NCBI RefSeq assembly: GCF_002252525.1
Contig: NZ_NNRM01000012.1
Location: 37,501-101,500, forward strand
Direction: 5' to 3'
DNA: 64,000 bases
Source of the DNA: Brucella pseudogrignonensis
Lineage (GTDB): Bacteria > Pseudomonadota > Alphaproteobacteria > Rhizobiales > Rhizobiaceae
The notes under the pieces are model-generated. The model ran no database searches, had not been told where the DNA came from, and saw nothing but the letters and a program-made list of their open reading frames with translations. Below, in pieces: positions 17,472 to 26,675 of the stretch. Positions within the stretch are counted from its first letter, which is position 1. Every line of letters starts with the position of its first letter. The position numbers were made by a program, and so were the translations under genes.

Positions 17472-18701
17472 GTGCTTAGATCCACCGATTCACAGGCCAC
17501 GGGTCCAAAGACGACCGCATCAGGTAAACGCGCATCGCGTGGGCGTAACCGCTTGTGGGTCTGGCTGCCGATAGTGGCCATTGCCTTGGGCGCGGGCTGG
17601 TATTTCCTGAGTGGGCGGGAAGCCGGCAGCCAGAAAAGCACCTATCTGGCTGAAACCGTTGAACGCGGCAACATCGAAAACTCGATCACCGCAGTCGGCA
17701 CGCTGAGCGCGCTGCGCAGCATCAATGTTGGCGCGCAGGTCTCGGGACAGCTGAAAAGCGTCAAAGTTGAGATCGGCGACGAGGTCAAGCAGGGCGATCT
17801 GATTGCCGAAATCGACCCATCACCGTTCGAAAAGAAGGTCGAGATTGCCAGCGCACAGCTCGATAATCTCAAGGCACAGCTTCTGAGCAAGCAGGCGCAG
17901 CTGACATTGAAAAAGTCCAATGCCGCTCGCCAGCGCTCACTGCTTGCGACCCGCAACGCATCGCAATCGACCATCGATCAGGCCGATGCCGATCTCGCCA
18001 TGGCGGAAGCCGATGTGAAAGCCCTGAGCGCGCAAATCCGTCAACAGGAAGCACAGCTCGCCAGCGACAAGGTCGATCTCGGCTACACCAAGATCTACAG
18101 CCCGATGGTCGGCACCGTCGTCGATCAGAGCGCCAAGGAAGGCGAAACGCTCAACGCAGTGCAGAGCGCACCGACAGTTGTCACAGTCGCTGACCTCAAG
18201 GTCATGACCGTTGAAGCACAGGTTTCGGAAGCCGATATCAGCAAGTTGAAGCCCAATATGCCGGTCTACTTCACATTGCTCGGTCAACCAGACAAGCGCT
18301 TTACCGGAACTCTGCGTCAGATCAAGCCTACCCCGCAGACCGACAACAACGTCGTTCTCTACTACGCGCTGTTCGACGTTCCGAACCCAACCGGCGAACT
18401 CATGATCAATATGAGCGCACAGGTCTATTTTGTTCTCGACCACGCAGACAATGTGCTGATTATTCCAACTGCCGCGCTGAACCAGAAACGCGAAGGTACC
18501 GGCAAGCCACAAACGACCGTTCAGGTCGTGGATAAGAGCGGCGCAACCGCAGAACGCGTTGTGGAAATTGGCGTTCGTAATCGCGTGCAGGCAGAGGTTA
18601 AAAGCGGCCTTGAAGAAGGCGACAAGGTGGTCGTCACATCCGCATCTGCGACGGCAGGCTCAACCCAGCGCGGCCGCAGACCGGGCGGCATGTTCTTCTG
18701 A
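17472..18701 (+). CDS. macA: MacA-type periplasmic adaptor (HlyD/RND membrane fusion protein)
   Basis: The 409-residue protein has one N-terminal membrane anchor (about 30-46, [17 protein letters not shown]), a lipoyl/barrel-sandwich half motif ([20 protein letters not shown]), a long coiled-coil hairpin (about 115-200) and a C-terminal beta barrel. It would link the MacB transporter to an outer-membrane channel for export of macrolides, peptides or lipids. The start is a GTG at 17472 with AGGGG upstream. Its stop overlaps the macB start by one base (TGATG), indicating translational coupling. No TolC gene is in the window. Confidence 0.87.
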   Translation: MLRSTDSQATGPKTTASGKRASRGRNRLWVWLPIVAIALGAGWYFLSGREAGSQKSTYLAETVERGNIENSITAVGTLSALRSINVGAQVSGQLKSVKVEIGDEVKQGDLIAEIDPSPFEKKVEIASAQLDNLKAQLLSKQAQLTLKKSNAARQRSLLATRNASQSTIDQADADLAMAEADVKALSAQIRQQEAQLASDKVDLGYTKIYSPMVGTVVDQSAKEGETLNAVQSAPTVVTVADLKVMTVEAQVSEADISKLKPNMPVYFTLLGQPDKRFTGTLRQIKPTPQTDNNVVLYYALFDVPNPTGELMINMSAQVYFVLDHADNVLIIPTAALNQKREGTGKPQTTVQVVDKSGATAERVVEIGVRNRVQAEVKSGLEEGDKVVVTSASATAGSTQRGRRPGGMFF

Positions 18702-20656
18702 TGAGCACCGCCATGAATGACGCTCCCCTCATCAGATTGCAGGATATCCGCAAAACCTATCACAATGGCGATTTAGCCGTTGAGGTGCTGCACGGGATAA
18801 CGCTCGACATCAGGGCCGGTGAATTCGTCGCCATCAAGGGTGCGTCCGGCTCCGGCAAGTCAACACTGATGAACATTCTTGGCTGTCTGGACAGCCCCAG
18901 CGGTGGGCAATATCTGCTCGATGGCGAAGACGTATCAACGCTTGATGCAGATGAGTTGGCAGCACTACGCCGCCGCACTTTCGGCTTCGTCTTCCAGAGC
19001 TACAATCTGATAGCCACATCGACCGCGCAGGAAAATGTCGAGGTTCCGGCTATCTATGCGGGTATGCCTGCTGCAGAACGCCACGAACGCGCAGCCGAGC
19101 TTCTGGGATCGCTGAAACTGGGTGACCGGCTGGACCATCGACCCAATCAGCTTTCTGGCGGCCAGCAACAGCGCGTCTCGATTGCGCGCGCCTTGATGAA
19201 TGGCGGACGCATCATTCTCGCCGATGAACCGACCGGTGCGCTCGATAGCCAGAGCGGTGAAGACGTCATGGCGCTTCTGCGTTCCATGCATGAGCAGGGT
19301 CATACGATCATCGTCATCACCCATGCGCGCGAAGTTGCGGAACGGGCTGACCGCCTGATTGAAATCCGCGATGGTCAAATCCTGTCCGACACCACCAAGC
19401 GTGAAATGCCGGATACTGATGCGCCTAAAACGCTGCAACAGATGACCCAAAGCGGCGCTGCTCATATCGCCGATATTTCTGAAGCGGTCAAAATGGCGAT
19501 GCGTGCGCTGCGCGCCAATATTTTCCGCACGGTCCTGACACTGCTTGGCATCATCATCGGTGTTAGTTCGGTTGTCACCATGCTGGCAATCGGCACAGGA
19601 GCGCAGAACTCCATTCTGGATCGCATCAATGCGATGGGCACCGACCTTGTTCTCATTCGACCGTCGATGCCGGGCTTTCGGGGTTCTGGCTCCGTCGCAA
19701 CACTTGTCCCGGCCGATGCCGATGCAATCCTGCAATTGCCCAATGTGAAGACAGCTGTCCCGGAAGTGACCGGCAGCGTCACCTTGCGGCGTGGCAATGT
19801 TGATTATCAATCGCAGGCCAATGGCACGGTTGCAGCTTTCTCTGAAGCCAAGTCGTGGAAAGTTACAACGGGTGACTTCATCACCGAACATGACATGGAA
19901 ACCTATACGCCGGTTGCCGTGCTTGGCTCGACTGTGGTCAAAACCCTGTTCCCTGATGGCTCGAACCCGATCGGCCAATATATCCTGATCCAGAAAATAC
20001 CGTTTCAGGTGATCGGCACTCTGGAATCAAAAGGAGCAGGTTTCGGCGGTTCCGATCAGGATGACGTGGTTATCGTCCCGCTCTCAACCGGCAATCTCCG
20101 GCTCTTTGGGCAGAAATATGTCCGCACCATCACGGTTCAGGTCAAAGATCCCGATCTGATCGACACGACACAGGACCAAATTCAGGAGCTTCTTGACCAG
20201 CGTCATAAGCAACGCGACACGATGATTACCAACATGTCGTCCATTCGTGACGATGCGGCAGCCATGGGCAGTACGCTCACACTGTTTCTGGGATCGGTGG
20301 CAGCAATATCGCTGCTGGTCGGCGGCATTGGCGTGATGAATATCATGCTTGTAAGCGTAACCGAACGCACCCGCGAAATCGGTGTCCGCATGGCAACAGG
20401 CGCGCGCCGGCGCGACATTCTGCTCCAGTTCATCACCGAGGCTCTTACTGTCTCTGCGATTGGCGGTGCGTTTGGCGTAATACTGGGTGTTGGTGCAGCA
20501 ACCCTCATATCGCTTGCAGGCGTATCGGTAGCCTTCAGCGCGGGACCTGTATTGCTTGCATTCACCTGTGCGTTCGCGACAGGTCTGGTATTTGGCTTCC
20601 TGCCAGCCCGCAAGGCTTCACGGCTGTTACCGGCAGTGGCACTGTCGTCTGAATAA
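18701..20656 (+). CDS. macB: MacB-type ABC transporter, fused ATPase and permease
   Basis: The 651-residue protein fuses an N-terminal ABC ATPase to a C-terminal permease. The ATPase has Walker [10 protein letters not shown] near residue 47, signature LSGGQQQR, and Walker [14 protein letters not shown]. The permease has one helix at about 275-300, a large periplasmic domain, and three helices ending near residue 645 (FtsX-like). This is the MacB topology of mechanotransmission exporters. It is paired with macA and followed by a terminator shared with tonB. The substrate is unknown. Confidence 0.9.
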   Translation: MSTAMNDAPLIRLQDIRKTYHNGDLAVEVLHGITLDIRAGEFVAIKGASGSGKSTLMNILGCLDSPSGGQYLLDGEDVSTLDADELAALRRRTFGFVFQSYNLIATSTAQENVEVPAIYAGMPAAERHERAAELLGSLKLGDRLDHRPNQLSGGQQQRVSIARALMNGGRIILADEPTGALDSQSGEDVMALLRSMHEQGHTIIVITHAREVAERADRLIEIRDGQILSDTTKREMPDTDAPKTLQQMTQSGAAHIADISEAVKMAMRALRANIFRTVLTLLGIIIGVSSVVTMLAIGTGAQNSILDRINAMGTDLVLIRPSMPGFRGSGSVATLVPADADAILQLPNVKTAVPEVTGSVTLRRGNVDYQSQANGTVAAFSEAKSWKVTTGDFITEHDMETYTPVAVLGSTVVKTLFPDGSNPIGQYILIQKIPFQVIGTLESKGAGFGGSDQDDVVIVPLSTGNLRLFGQKYVRTITVQVKDPDLIDTTQDQIQELLDQRHKQRDTMITNMSSIRDDAAAMGSTLTLFLGSVAAISLLVGGIGVMNIMLVSVTERTREIGVRMATGARRRDILLQFITEALTVSAIGGAFGVILGVGAATLISLAGVSVAFSAGPVLLAFTCAFATGLVFGFLPARKASRLLPAVALSSE

Positions 20657-20677
20657 AACCAACTGCATCCGGAACGT

Positions 20678-20711
20678 AAAAAGCCGGTCTGGACACAGAC
20701 CGGCGTTTTTA
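20678..20711. terminator. Bidirectional terminator between macB and tonB
   Basis: GCCGGTCT pairs with AGACCGGC, with A-rich and T-rich flanks usable on both strands. Confidence 0.8.
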
Positions 20712-20728
20712 TTGAGATATTGCGTTGC

Positions 20729-21646
20729 TTACTTGAAAAGCAATGGCAGAGTAATCGGCATACGCGCTTTCGCCATTGCTGCAGGAGGTGCAGGAACCGG
20801 AGAGGCGCGGCGCGCGGCTTCCAGTGCCATCTGATCCACAGTTGGATCGCCCGATGACCCCGCAAGGCGTGCAGACAGCACGTTGCCCGACGGATCGATG
20901 ACGAAAGTAACCTGCACCAGCCCCTTGGAATTTCTGCTCGCCTTACGCTGCAAGAACCGTACATTACGCGCCATATGGGCTTGCAGCTTGGATGTCCACT
21001 TGGCGGAGCTCACACCGGCTGAGGCATTATTCTCACCACGGCGATTGGCAGCAGCCCTGGCGCCGTTATCGGCATCCATACGCGGAGCGCTGGCCTGTCT
21101 GGTTTCCTTGGCTTTTTCAGCCTTTTTGGGCTTGGGTTTTTCAACCTTCTGCACCGGCTTAGGCTTTTCAGGCTTAGGCTTTTCAACTTTCTTTTCAGGC
21201 TTTGGTTCAGGCTTTTCAATCGGCAGCGGCACGGCCACTTCCGGCTTGGGCGCTTCAACCACATCCGGAACAACTTCTTCAGGTTCCTGAACAGGTTCTG
21301 GCTCAGGCTCCGGTTCCGGTTCCTTGATTTCTTCAGGTACAGGCTCAGGCTCGACCTGCTCTTCAGGCTCGGCAGCGGTTTCCTGCTGCGGTGCTTCTGA
21401 TACCTGCTCTTCCATCGGCGCTTCGGGCTCGGGAGCAAGCTCAATCACCATCGCGGCGACCTGCGCGCCATCCGGCTGGTCTTCATCCCTGGTCATATGC
21501 ACGGCATAAGCACCAGCCGCATGAACGCTGAGCACGATAATGCCTGCACCAAGCCAACGCCCTGCATCATGCCAAAAGGAATGATGATGGCTATCAGCCG
21601 ACGCCACATTCTTTATTGGGGGATGTTCGGGCGGAAGCCTGCTCAT
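20729..21646 (-). CDS. tonB: TonB energy-transducing protein
   Basis: The 305-residue protein has an N-terminal membrane anchor (about 30-50, GAGIIVLSVHAAGAYAVH). A long Pro/Glu/Lys-rich spacer follows (about 70-200, many EPEPEP and KPKP units). The C-terminal TonB domain has SKLQAHMARNVRFLQRKA and VQVTFVIDPSGNVLSARL. It carries proton-motive energy from ExbB/ExbD to outer-membrane receptors for siderophores, haem or vitamin B12. The start at 21646 overlaps the exbD stop (TAAAATG). In-frame upstream codons would lie inside exbD and were rejected. Confidence 0.92.
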   Translation of the reverse strand: MSRLPPEHPPIKNVASADSHHHSFWHDAGRWLGAGIIVLSVHAAGAYAVHMTRDEDQPDGAQVAAMVIELAPEPEAPMEEQVSEAPQQETAAEPEEQVEPEPVPEEIKEPEPEPEPEPVQEPEEVVPDVVEAPKPEVAVPLPIEKPEPKPEKKVEKPKPEKPKPVQKVEKPKPKKAEKAKETRQASAPRMDADNGARAAANRRGENNASAGVSSAKWTSKLQAHMARNVRFLQRKASRNSKGLVQVTFVIDPSGNVLSARLAGSSGDPTVDQMALEAARRASPVPAPPAAMAKARMPITLPLLFK

Positions 21647-21647
21647 T

Positions 21648-22145
21648 TTACTGCGCTCCCTGCGTCGCTGGAGCTTGTGTAGCGGGCGCTTGCGTAGCGG
21701 GAGCCGAACCATCGGGCGTCGTCGCTCCGAGTGTTTCAAGGCCTACCAGCGCAATCTTGAGATAGCCTGCTTCACGCAACAGGTTCATCACACGCATCAA
21801 CTCGCCATAGCCGACATTTTTGTCGGCGCGCAGGAAGACGCGTGCTTCCTTGTTCTTTTCGGATACGACGTCGAGTTTTGGTCCAAGACCTTCACGAACC
21901 ACAGTGTCGTTGCCAACGCTGATGCTGAGATCTTCTTTCAGCGTCACATAAATCGGCTTGTCAGGGCGCGGCGCAGGTGTTGCGCTCGATGCAGGCAAGT
22001 CCACATTGATGTCAACCGTTGCCAGTGGTGCGGCAACCATGAAGATGATCAGCAGAACCAGCATGACGTCGATAAACGGCGTCACGTTGATTTCATGGTT
22101 CAGCTCCAGATCGTCGCCGCCGCCTTCGCGAATTTTGCCAGCCAT
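21648..22145 (-). CDS. exbD: ExbD biopolymer transport protein with Ala/Pro/Thr-rich tail
   Basis: The 165-residue inner-membrane protein has a single helix after the conserved [20 protein letters not shown] segment. The aspartate in FIDV is the proton-path residue of the ExbD/TolR family. The periplasmic domain follows. Unusually, the C terminus ends in three copies of APATQ. It lies between exbB (five-base gap) and tonB in one operon. Confidence 0.93.
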   Translation of the reverse strand: MAGKIREGGGDDLELNHEINVTPFIDVMLVLLIIFMVAAPLATVDINVDLPASSATPAPRPDKPIYVTLKEDLSISVGNDTVVREGLGPKLDVVSEKNKEARVFLRADKNVGYGELMRVMNLLREAGYLKIALVGLETLGATTPDGSAPATQAPATQAPATQGAQ

Positions 22146-22150
22146 ATTGC

Positions 22151-23248
22151 TTACTCCGCAGCGTGTAGCTTGCCTTCAGACACACCAGCTGTTCTGAAGT
22201 CGAGATCACGGCTTACGAGGCGTTCAACGCCTGCCCCGGCATCAGCCAGCAGCGAGCGATAACCGGTGATGGCGCGGGCAAACACGTTATAGATCACAAC
22301 AGCCGGGATAGCGGCAACGAGGCCAATAGCTGTTGCCAGCAGCGCCTCAGCGATACCAGGGGCAACAACTGCAAGGTTGGTGGTCTGCGCCTGGCTGATG
22401 CCGATGAACGAGTTCATGATGCCCCAAACAGTACCGAACAGGCCGACGAAAGGCGCGACCGAGCCGATGGTTGCAAGAACGCCCGTACCTTTGGAAAGGC
22501 GGCGGCCAGCCTTAGCTTCAATTCGCGACAGACGCGAAGAAACACGCTCTTTAAGTCCTTCGCCACCGGCGCGAGCCAGAGCAGGACCGGAGAGTCGCAC
22601 TTCGTCCTCCGCCGCACGCACGAGGATTGCAGCAGGTCCTTTCGCACCTTCAAGCGAGCGAACTGCGTCTGACAGCGTTGCAGAATGTCCGATGATCTTC
22701 AAAGCGCGCTTGGCACGGCTGCGTGCGCCAGCCAGTTCGAGCGACTTGGCAACCCAGACGGTCCAGGTTGCAAGCGATGCAAGAGCAAGGCCGATCATGA
22801 CCGACTTGACCACCCAGTCAGCCGCCATAAACATGCCCCAAGGCGACAGATCGTGTGGCAGTACAAATGCAGGCGCTTCTGCTGCAGGCGCAATTGGCTG
22901 CGCTGCTTCTGGCGCTGGCTGCTGTGCGGCGGCTGGTTCAGTCGCAGGCGCCGGATTGGCGGCAGGAGTCTGCGATGCAGGTTCCTGAGCAGCTGGCGCG
23001 GGGGTTGCAGGCGCTGGAGTTGCAGGCTCTTGCGCTGCAGGCGCTGGTGCCGGATTGGTCGGCGCTGGCGTTGTTGGCTCGTTTGCAGCGGGCGCTGCTG
23101 GTGCAGGAGCTGTTGGCGCAGGACTGGTCGCAGCCGGATTATTGGTTGCAGGTTCAGACGCGCTTTGCGCAAGTGCAGAACCCGCAAATGCCAGCAGCCC
23201 CACGCCCATCGCCGCAGCCGTGAAGCCTTTTCGCCAGAAACCAGTCAT
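22151..23248 (-). CDS. exbB: ExbB biopolymer transport protein with long Ala/Pro-rich periplasmic extension
   Basis: The 365-residue protein begins with a signal-like sequence (about 1-27). A roughly 100-residue segment made almost entirely of Ala, Pro, Thr, Gln and Glu follows (about 30-130), and then the MotA/TolQ/ExbB domain with three membrane helices (about 140-350; [18 protein letters not shown] and [18 protein letters not shown]). It forms the proton channel that energises TonB. The extension is longer than in E. coli ExbB (244 residues) but similar forms occur in other alphaproteobacteria. First gene of the exbB-exbD-tonB operon. Confidence 0.92.
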   Translation of the reverse strand: MTGFWRKGFTAAAMGVGLLAFAGSALAQSASEPATNNPAATSPAPTAPAPAAPAANEPTTPAPTNPAPAPAAQEPATPAPATPAPAAQEPASQTPAANPAPATEPAAAQQPAPEAAQPIAPAAEAPAFVLPHDLSPWGMFMAADWVVKSVMIGLALASLATWTVWVAKSLELAGARSRAKRALKIIGHSATLSDAVRSLEGAKGPAAILVRAAEDEVRLSGPALARAGGEGLKERVSSRLSRIEAKAGRRLSKGTGVLATIGSVAPFVGLFGTVWGIMNSFIGISQAQTTNLAVVAPGIAEALLATAIGLVAAIPAVVIYNVFARAITGYRSLLADAGAGVERLVSRDLDFRTAGVSEGKLHAAE

Positions 23249-23538
23249 TTTGATCGCCTTTTGATTGTTCAGGTCCGAGCGCGCATAACAGATGGTCCAT
23301 GCAGACCGTTGCGCCGCTTGTTGGGCCTTTTCTTACCTCTCATTAACATGATGATGCAAGTCATGTTTTGAATTTAGTGACAATTTCCCGCAGTCAGGAA
23401 CCCAAAATCTAGGTAGAGCACGTAAGAAATACCTATTGCATAAAAACTTCAAATCAGACGTGATATAGATAAGACGGACAGACCTGACATTTCTCATGAA
23501 TTGCACGGGTTTGCGTGAGGCTTGTGGAGGACATGCCA

Positions 23539-23697
23539 ATGATGCTCAAGGATATTCAGGTGCTCGAACATGCAGCACGCACAGCCATGGCAGGCAATGA
23601 AGATCCAATGCCTGTGCAGCAGCGCCTGCTCAAGCCAGCGCATTACGGTCTTGCAGTCATCACGATCCTCGGTGCTGCTTACCTGCTCTTCGCTTGA
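23539..23697 (+). CDS. Small protein with one C-terminal membrane helix (unknown)
   Basis: A 52-residue reading frame starts at ATG 23539, eight bases after a strong GGAGG. The N-terminal two-thirds is polar (MMLKDIQVLEHAARTAMAGN at the start), and the C terminus is one hydrophobic helix (HYGLAVITILGAAYLLFA, about 35-52). I do not recognise a family. The strong ribosome binding site and tail-anchor layout support a real gene. Confidence 0.55.
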   Translation: MMLKDIQVLEHAARTAMAGNEDPMPVQQRLLKPAHYGLAVITILGAAYLLFA

Positions 23698-23700
23698 TTA

Positions 23701-23748
23701 AAGCATTTCCAGCAAAAGTGCGAAGCGGTTTTGCGTCGGATAATGCTT
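23701..23748 (+). repeat. Family A palindromic repeat, copy 4
   Basis: AAGCATT (23701-23707) and AATGCTT (23742-23748) enclose GCAAAAGTGC and GCGGTTTTGC halves. It is close in sequence to the copy at 4056. Confidence 0.75.
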
Positions 23749-23955
23749 AGAAACAAAAAGATAGAGCGGTTTCAATGGTTCCTATTAAATGGAACCACTC
23801 TCAGTGAGCGCATCTGACGATATTTACCATGACTGATAGAAGGTCGTGCATTGAGTTGCTGTTGCGCCTCTTTGCATGCAACCATTGGGCCTGACCAACG
23901 TTATATTGGCTGAACAACAGATGTTGCAGACCAGTGATCGAACAGGAGGCCTGAT

Positions 23956-24309
23956 ATGGCGCGCGGAACAACCAATACGCGTAAGATTGAGGAAAAGATC
24001 GAAGAAGCACTGACCGATTCGACAACCGAAGACCTTCAGGCTCAGGTCGAACAGCTCAAAGAAGATATCGCAGCCATTGCTGCAACCCTGGCAAATCTCG
24101 GCACGCAGACGGTTCGCGACGCCAAGCGCACGGCCAAGGAAACCTATAAAAGCGCATATCATCAGAGCGAAGATGTTGTCGGCGACTTGAAGAACAAAGC
24201 GCAGGACGTCGAAGCACAGCTTACTGAAACCATCCGCGAACGCCCGATTGCATCGATAGCGACAGCACTTGGCGTCGGCTATCTTCTTGCGCTCCTCTCG
24301 CGCCGCTGA
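23956..24309 (+). CDS. DUF883 (ElaB/YqjD-like) membrane-anchored protein
   Basis: The 117-residue protein has a charged, largely helical N-terminal region with heptad-like spacing (about 10-90) and a short hydrophobic C terminus (IASIATALGVGYLLALLSRR), matching the ElaB/YqjD/DUF883 layout. In E. coli these inner-membrane proteins bind ribosomes in stationary phase. AGGAGG lies about eight bases upstream. A phage-holin-type gene follows eight bases later, resembling yqjD-yqjE. A weak EcfG-like sequence (GCAAC, 16 bases, CGTT) lies upstream at about 23878-23902. Confidence 0.8.
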   Translation: MARGTTNTRKIEEKIEEALTDSTTEDLQAQVEQLKEDIAAIAATLANLGTQTVRDAKRTAKETYKSAYHQSEDVVGDLKNKAQDVEAQLTETIRERPIASIATALGVGYLLALLSRR

Positions 24310-24317
24310 TCCGCGCC

Positions 24318-24749
24318 ATGCTGAAACTTCTCGCGCCAGTCGTGGCATCCCTTGCCGGTGAAGAGTTGAAGCTCCTCACCGGACGCGCCAAGCGCGCCGC
24401 TATTTTCGGTGCGGCAATCGCTGTCTTCGGCCTTATCGCGGTGGTGTTTCTTTGTGTTGCTGCTTTTCTGGCGCTTGCAGAAAATTACGGTGGCCCGATT
24501 GCAGCGCTCATTCTGGCGGGCTTGTCGCTGATCCTCGCTCTGCTCATTCTCGCAGTTCTGAAAATTCAGGCTGCAGCTGAGGAGAAGAAGCGCAAACAAC
24601 GCATCGAAGCAGATAAGTCGGCTTTGATGGCCACTGCAGCCATCGCAACTGTGCCTTCGATTTTGAAACGGCCGATTTTGGCAGTCGCATTACCACTTGC
24701 AGGTATTGCTTTGGTTAGTCTGCTTTCAGACAAAAAGAAGCGCAAATAA
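24318..24749 (+). CDS. Holin-superfamily/YqjE-like membrane protein
   Basis: The 143-residue protein has two adjacent membrane helices (about 25-80) and a basic tail with a further hydrophobic segment near the C terminus. It resembles proteins annotated as putative Actinobacterial Holin-X/YqjE, usually encoded beside DUF883 proteins. The pairing with the DUF883 gene suggests a stress-related envelope role rather than phage lysis; no phage genes are nearby. Confidence 0.72.
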   Translation: MLKLLAPVVASLAGEELKLLTGRAKRAAIFGAAIAVFGLIAVVFLCVAAFLALAENYGGPIAALILAGLSLILALLILAVLKIQAAAEEKKRKQRIEADKSALMATAAIATVPSILKRPILAVALPLAGIALVSLLSDKKKRK

Positions 24750-24807
24750 TATGCGGACGGCTATGGTCGATAATAGCCATAGCCGTCTTCTTCATTGCTA
24801 ATCAATT

Positions 24808-26232
24808 TTACTTTGCTGCGTCTTCAGATTTCACATTTGCGAGGGATGCGAGCCGCACGATGACGCGCGTACCTGAGCCGTTCTCAGCCAAAGCATAGAC
24901 CGGCTTTTCGCCAAACTGCATACAGAGCTGCTCGACAACCAGCGTTCCGAGACCCGTCTGTTCCTTAACATCCGCCGTGCTGTTCTTCTGCCAGCCCACG
25001 CCGTTATCCTCTACGATCAGCGCAGGGGGTCCGGTATCGTCATCCAGCGTGAAGCTTACGGAAATCTCACCTTCGGAACGACCCTTGAAGGCGTGCTTGA
25101 CGGCATTGGTTATAAGCTCACCCAAAATGATGCCGATGGTGGTGACATCTCGCGCCTTCAGATCAAGCGGTGCAAAATCCGTATGGAAGCTGATCTTGCG
25201 GTCCTCGCCAATGGCATTGCGAATATCTTCGATAACAGTCTCGAGGAATTCATCGACACGGGTCGATTCCATATCTTCGCCAAGCCTTAGCCTGCGATGC
25301 GCCGTCGAAACGGTCTGAACTCGGTCGCGTGCGGCAGACAGCGCAGCGCGTGCTTCTTCGCTCTGTGTCTGGCGCAATTGCAGCCCAAGCAGTGACGACA
25401 CTGTTGCCAGCGAATTGCCGATGCGATGATTGGAATCCTGCAACAAAATCTCGACGCGCTTGCGCTCGTGTTCAGCGATGGCGCGTTCCTGTTCCAGTTC
25501 CATCGTCCGTTCTCTCACACGCTCTTCAAGAAGCTCCTTCTCCGAGCGCAACACAGTCTGCCCTTCAATGAGGGCACGCGCTGTACGCTGAACGCGTGTG
25601 AAAAGCAAAAAGCCCAGCATGACAGCCGATATCAGCGCAACGATCGACGCAGCGGTCATCCAGTAGCGCATCCGATCAATATGCGCGTTGCGTTCAGCCA
25701 ATTCACGTTCTTCGATATCGATAAACTGGGAAACGGTATCTGAGAGCTGGTCCATGAGGATTTTGCCCTCATCACCCCTCACCTTGTTGATCGCCTCCTG
25801 CACCTTACCGGCCTTGGCAAGATTAATCGTTTCACGCACGTCATCATGCGCGCGCTCGACCAGCGCTTTTATCTTTCGAACACGAGCATCCTGTTGTGGA
25901 TTGTCCTGCGTCAGCGCCGCAAGATCGGACATGGTCTGATCGATGTTCACGATAGAGCGCTGATACAGTTCAAGATAGGTATCATCGAGCGTCAGAAGAT
26001 AGCCGCGCCGGCTCATCTCGATGTTATAAGCAATTCTGGTCACGCGTCCGACCTGCTCACGCAGTTCGAAATTCTTCGATATATCAACGACCTGACTGTT
26101 AACGCCGGAGGAAAGAAACAGCGTTATCAATGCCGAAAGCAAAACCAGACTGAGCGACACGATAAGAGCAATCGGTCGCCATGACGGCTTAATAACACGG
26201 TTTGAAAAGGCTGCTGGCAAAGGTCGGTCCAC
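24808..26232 (-). CDS. CHASE3-domain sensor histidine kinase, HisKA_2 type
   Basis: The 474-residue membrane kinase has helix 1 at about 21-43, a helical periplasmic CHASE3-type sensor (about 45-185), helix 2 at about 191-211, a coiled coil, and a HisKA_2 dimerisation domain whose phosphorylated histidine is H269 in DSNHRIGNSLATVSSLLGLQ. The HATPase domain has ELITNAVKHAF and VEDNGVGW. Kinases of this type commonly feed PhyR in the alphaproteobacterial general stress response. Its position next to ecfG-nepR-phyR supports that role, by inference. Confidence 0.87.
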   Translation of the reverse strand: MDRPLPAAFSNRVIKPSWRPIALIVSLSLVLLSALITLFLSSGVNSQVVDISKNFELREQVGRVTRIAYNIEMSRRGYLLTLDDTYLELYQRSIVNIDQTMSDLAALTQDNPQQDARVRKIKALVERAHDDVRETINLAKAGKVQEAINKVRGDEGKILMDQLSDTVSQFIDIEERELAERNAHIDRMRYWMTAASIVALISAVMLGFLLFTRVQRTARALIEGQTVLRSEKELLEERVRERTMELEQERAIAEHERKRVEILLQDSNHRIGNSLATVSSLLGLQLRQTQSEEARAALSAARDRVQTVSTAHRRLRLGEDMESTRVDEFLETVIEDIRNAIGEDRKISFHTDFAPLDLKARDVTTIGIILGELITNAVKHAFKGRSEGEISVSFTLDDDTGPPALIVEDNGVGWQKNSTADVKEQTGLGTLVVEQLCMQFGEKPVYALAENGSGTRVIVRLASLANVKSEDAAK

Positions 26233-26300
26233 GATAAATCTAATAGAGCATTTCCTGCTTTGATTGGATCATTGAAAATGCTCGATCCGTTTGTTTTTAC

Positions 26301-26344
26301 GCGCATCTTGCTCCGAAAACCGCGTCGCACTTTTCGGAATGCGC
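26301..26344 (-). repeat. Family A palindromic repeat, inverted copy
   Basis: GCGCATC...GATGCGC-type ends (one mismatch) enclose CCGAAAA and TTTTCGG inner arms, in the orientation opposite to the copy at 2561. Confidence 0.7.
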
Positions 26345-26409
26345 TTTAAGTTTTGGCCTCGCGTTTCACGCATCCCTATCTGGTCCGCACGTCAACGTTT
26401 TGAAGCTGC

Positions 26410-26451
26410 AAACCAGCGCCAGAGAGCGTGAACGTTCTCTGGCGCTGGTTT
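26410..26451. other. Perfect 16-bp stem-loop
   Basis: AAACCAGCGCCAGAGA (26410-26425) and TCTCTGGCGCTGGTTT (26436-26451) are exact reverse complements around a 10-base loop. It lies between the kinase and ecfG. There is no following T-run, so it may be a transcript-end stabiliser, a factor-assisted terminator for ecfG, or a protein-binding site. Confidence 0.6.
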
Positions 26452-26497
26452 AGTTAACAAATATTAGTAAGGCGAAATCTTCAAGTCGATAAAGCCT

Positions 26498-26600
26498 ACA
26501 GCATAATTCCTCAAACTTGAATCAGTTTAAGGTAAAATTATGCTGTAAATATAGGTGTTAGAGCGACCTTTGTGCGCCCAAGAGGGCGCACGGCGCTCTA
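26498..26600 (+). repeat. Family B composite palindromic repeat, full copy (103 bp)
   Basis: An A/T-rich palindrome (ACAGCATAATTCC... to ...AAATTATGCTGT) is joined to a G/C-rich palindrome (TAGAGCG... to ...CGCTCTA, with inner GTGCGCCC/GGGCGCAC). Other copies lie at 30326-30426 and 55711-55814, with partial copies elsewhere. The 103-bp length is that reported for Brucella Bru-RS1, but identity is not confirmed. Confidence 0.8.
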
Positions 26601-26675
26601 GTGGCCGTTTTTAGTTCCAACATTTGCTCAGCGCATGCACCGCTGGATGCAAATATTGAAGTCAGACGACGACTG

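Noticed and set aside
18965-19978. 337-codon frame antisense to macB
   Set aside because: Shadow of the MacB ATPase and linker region, with no supporting start signal.
22377-23371. Several long plus-strand frames opposite exbB
   Set aside because: They are produced by the repetitive Ala/Pro codons of ExbB and are low-complexity in every frame.
24318-24749. Holin-like protein as evidence of a prophage
   Set aside because: There is no endolysin, structural or integrase gene nearby, and the DUF883 neighbour fits the chromosomal yqjD-yqjE type of pair.
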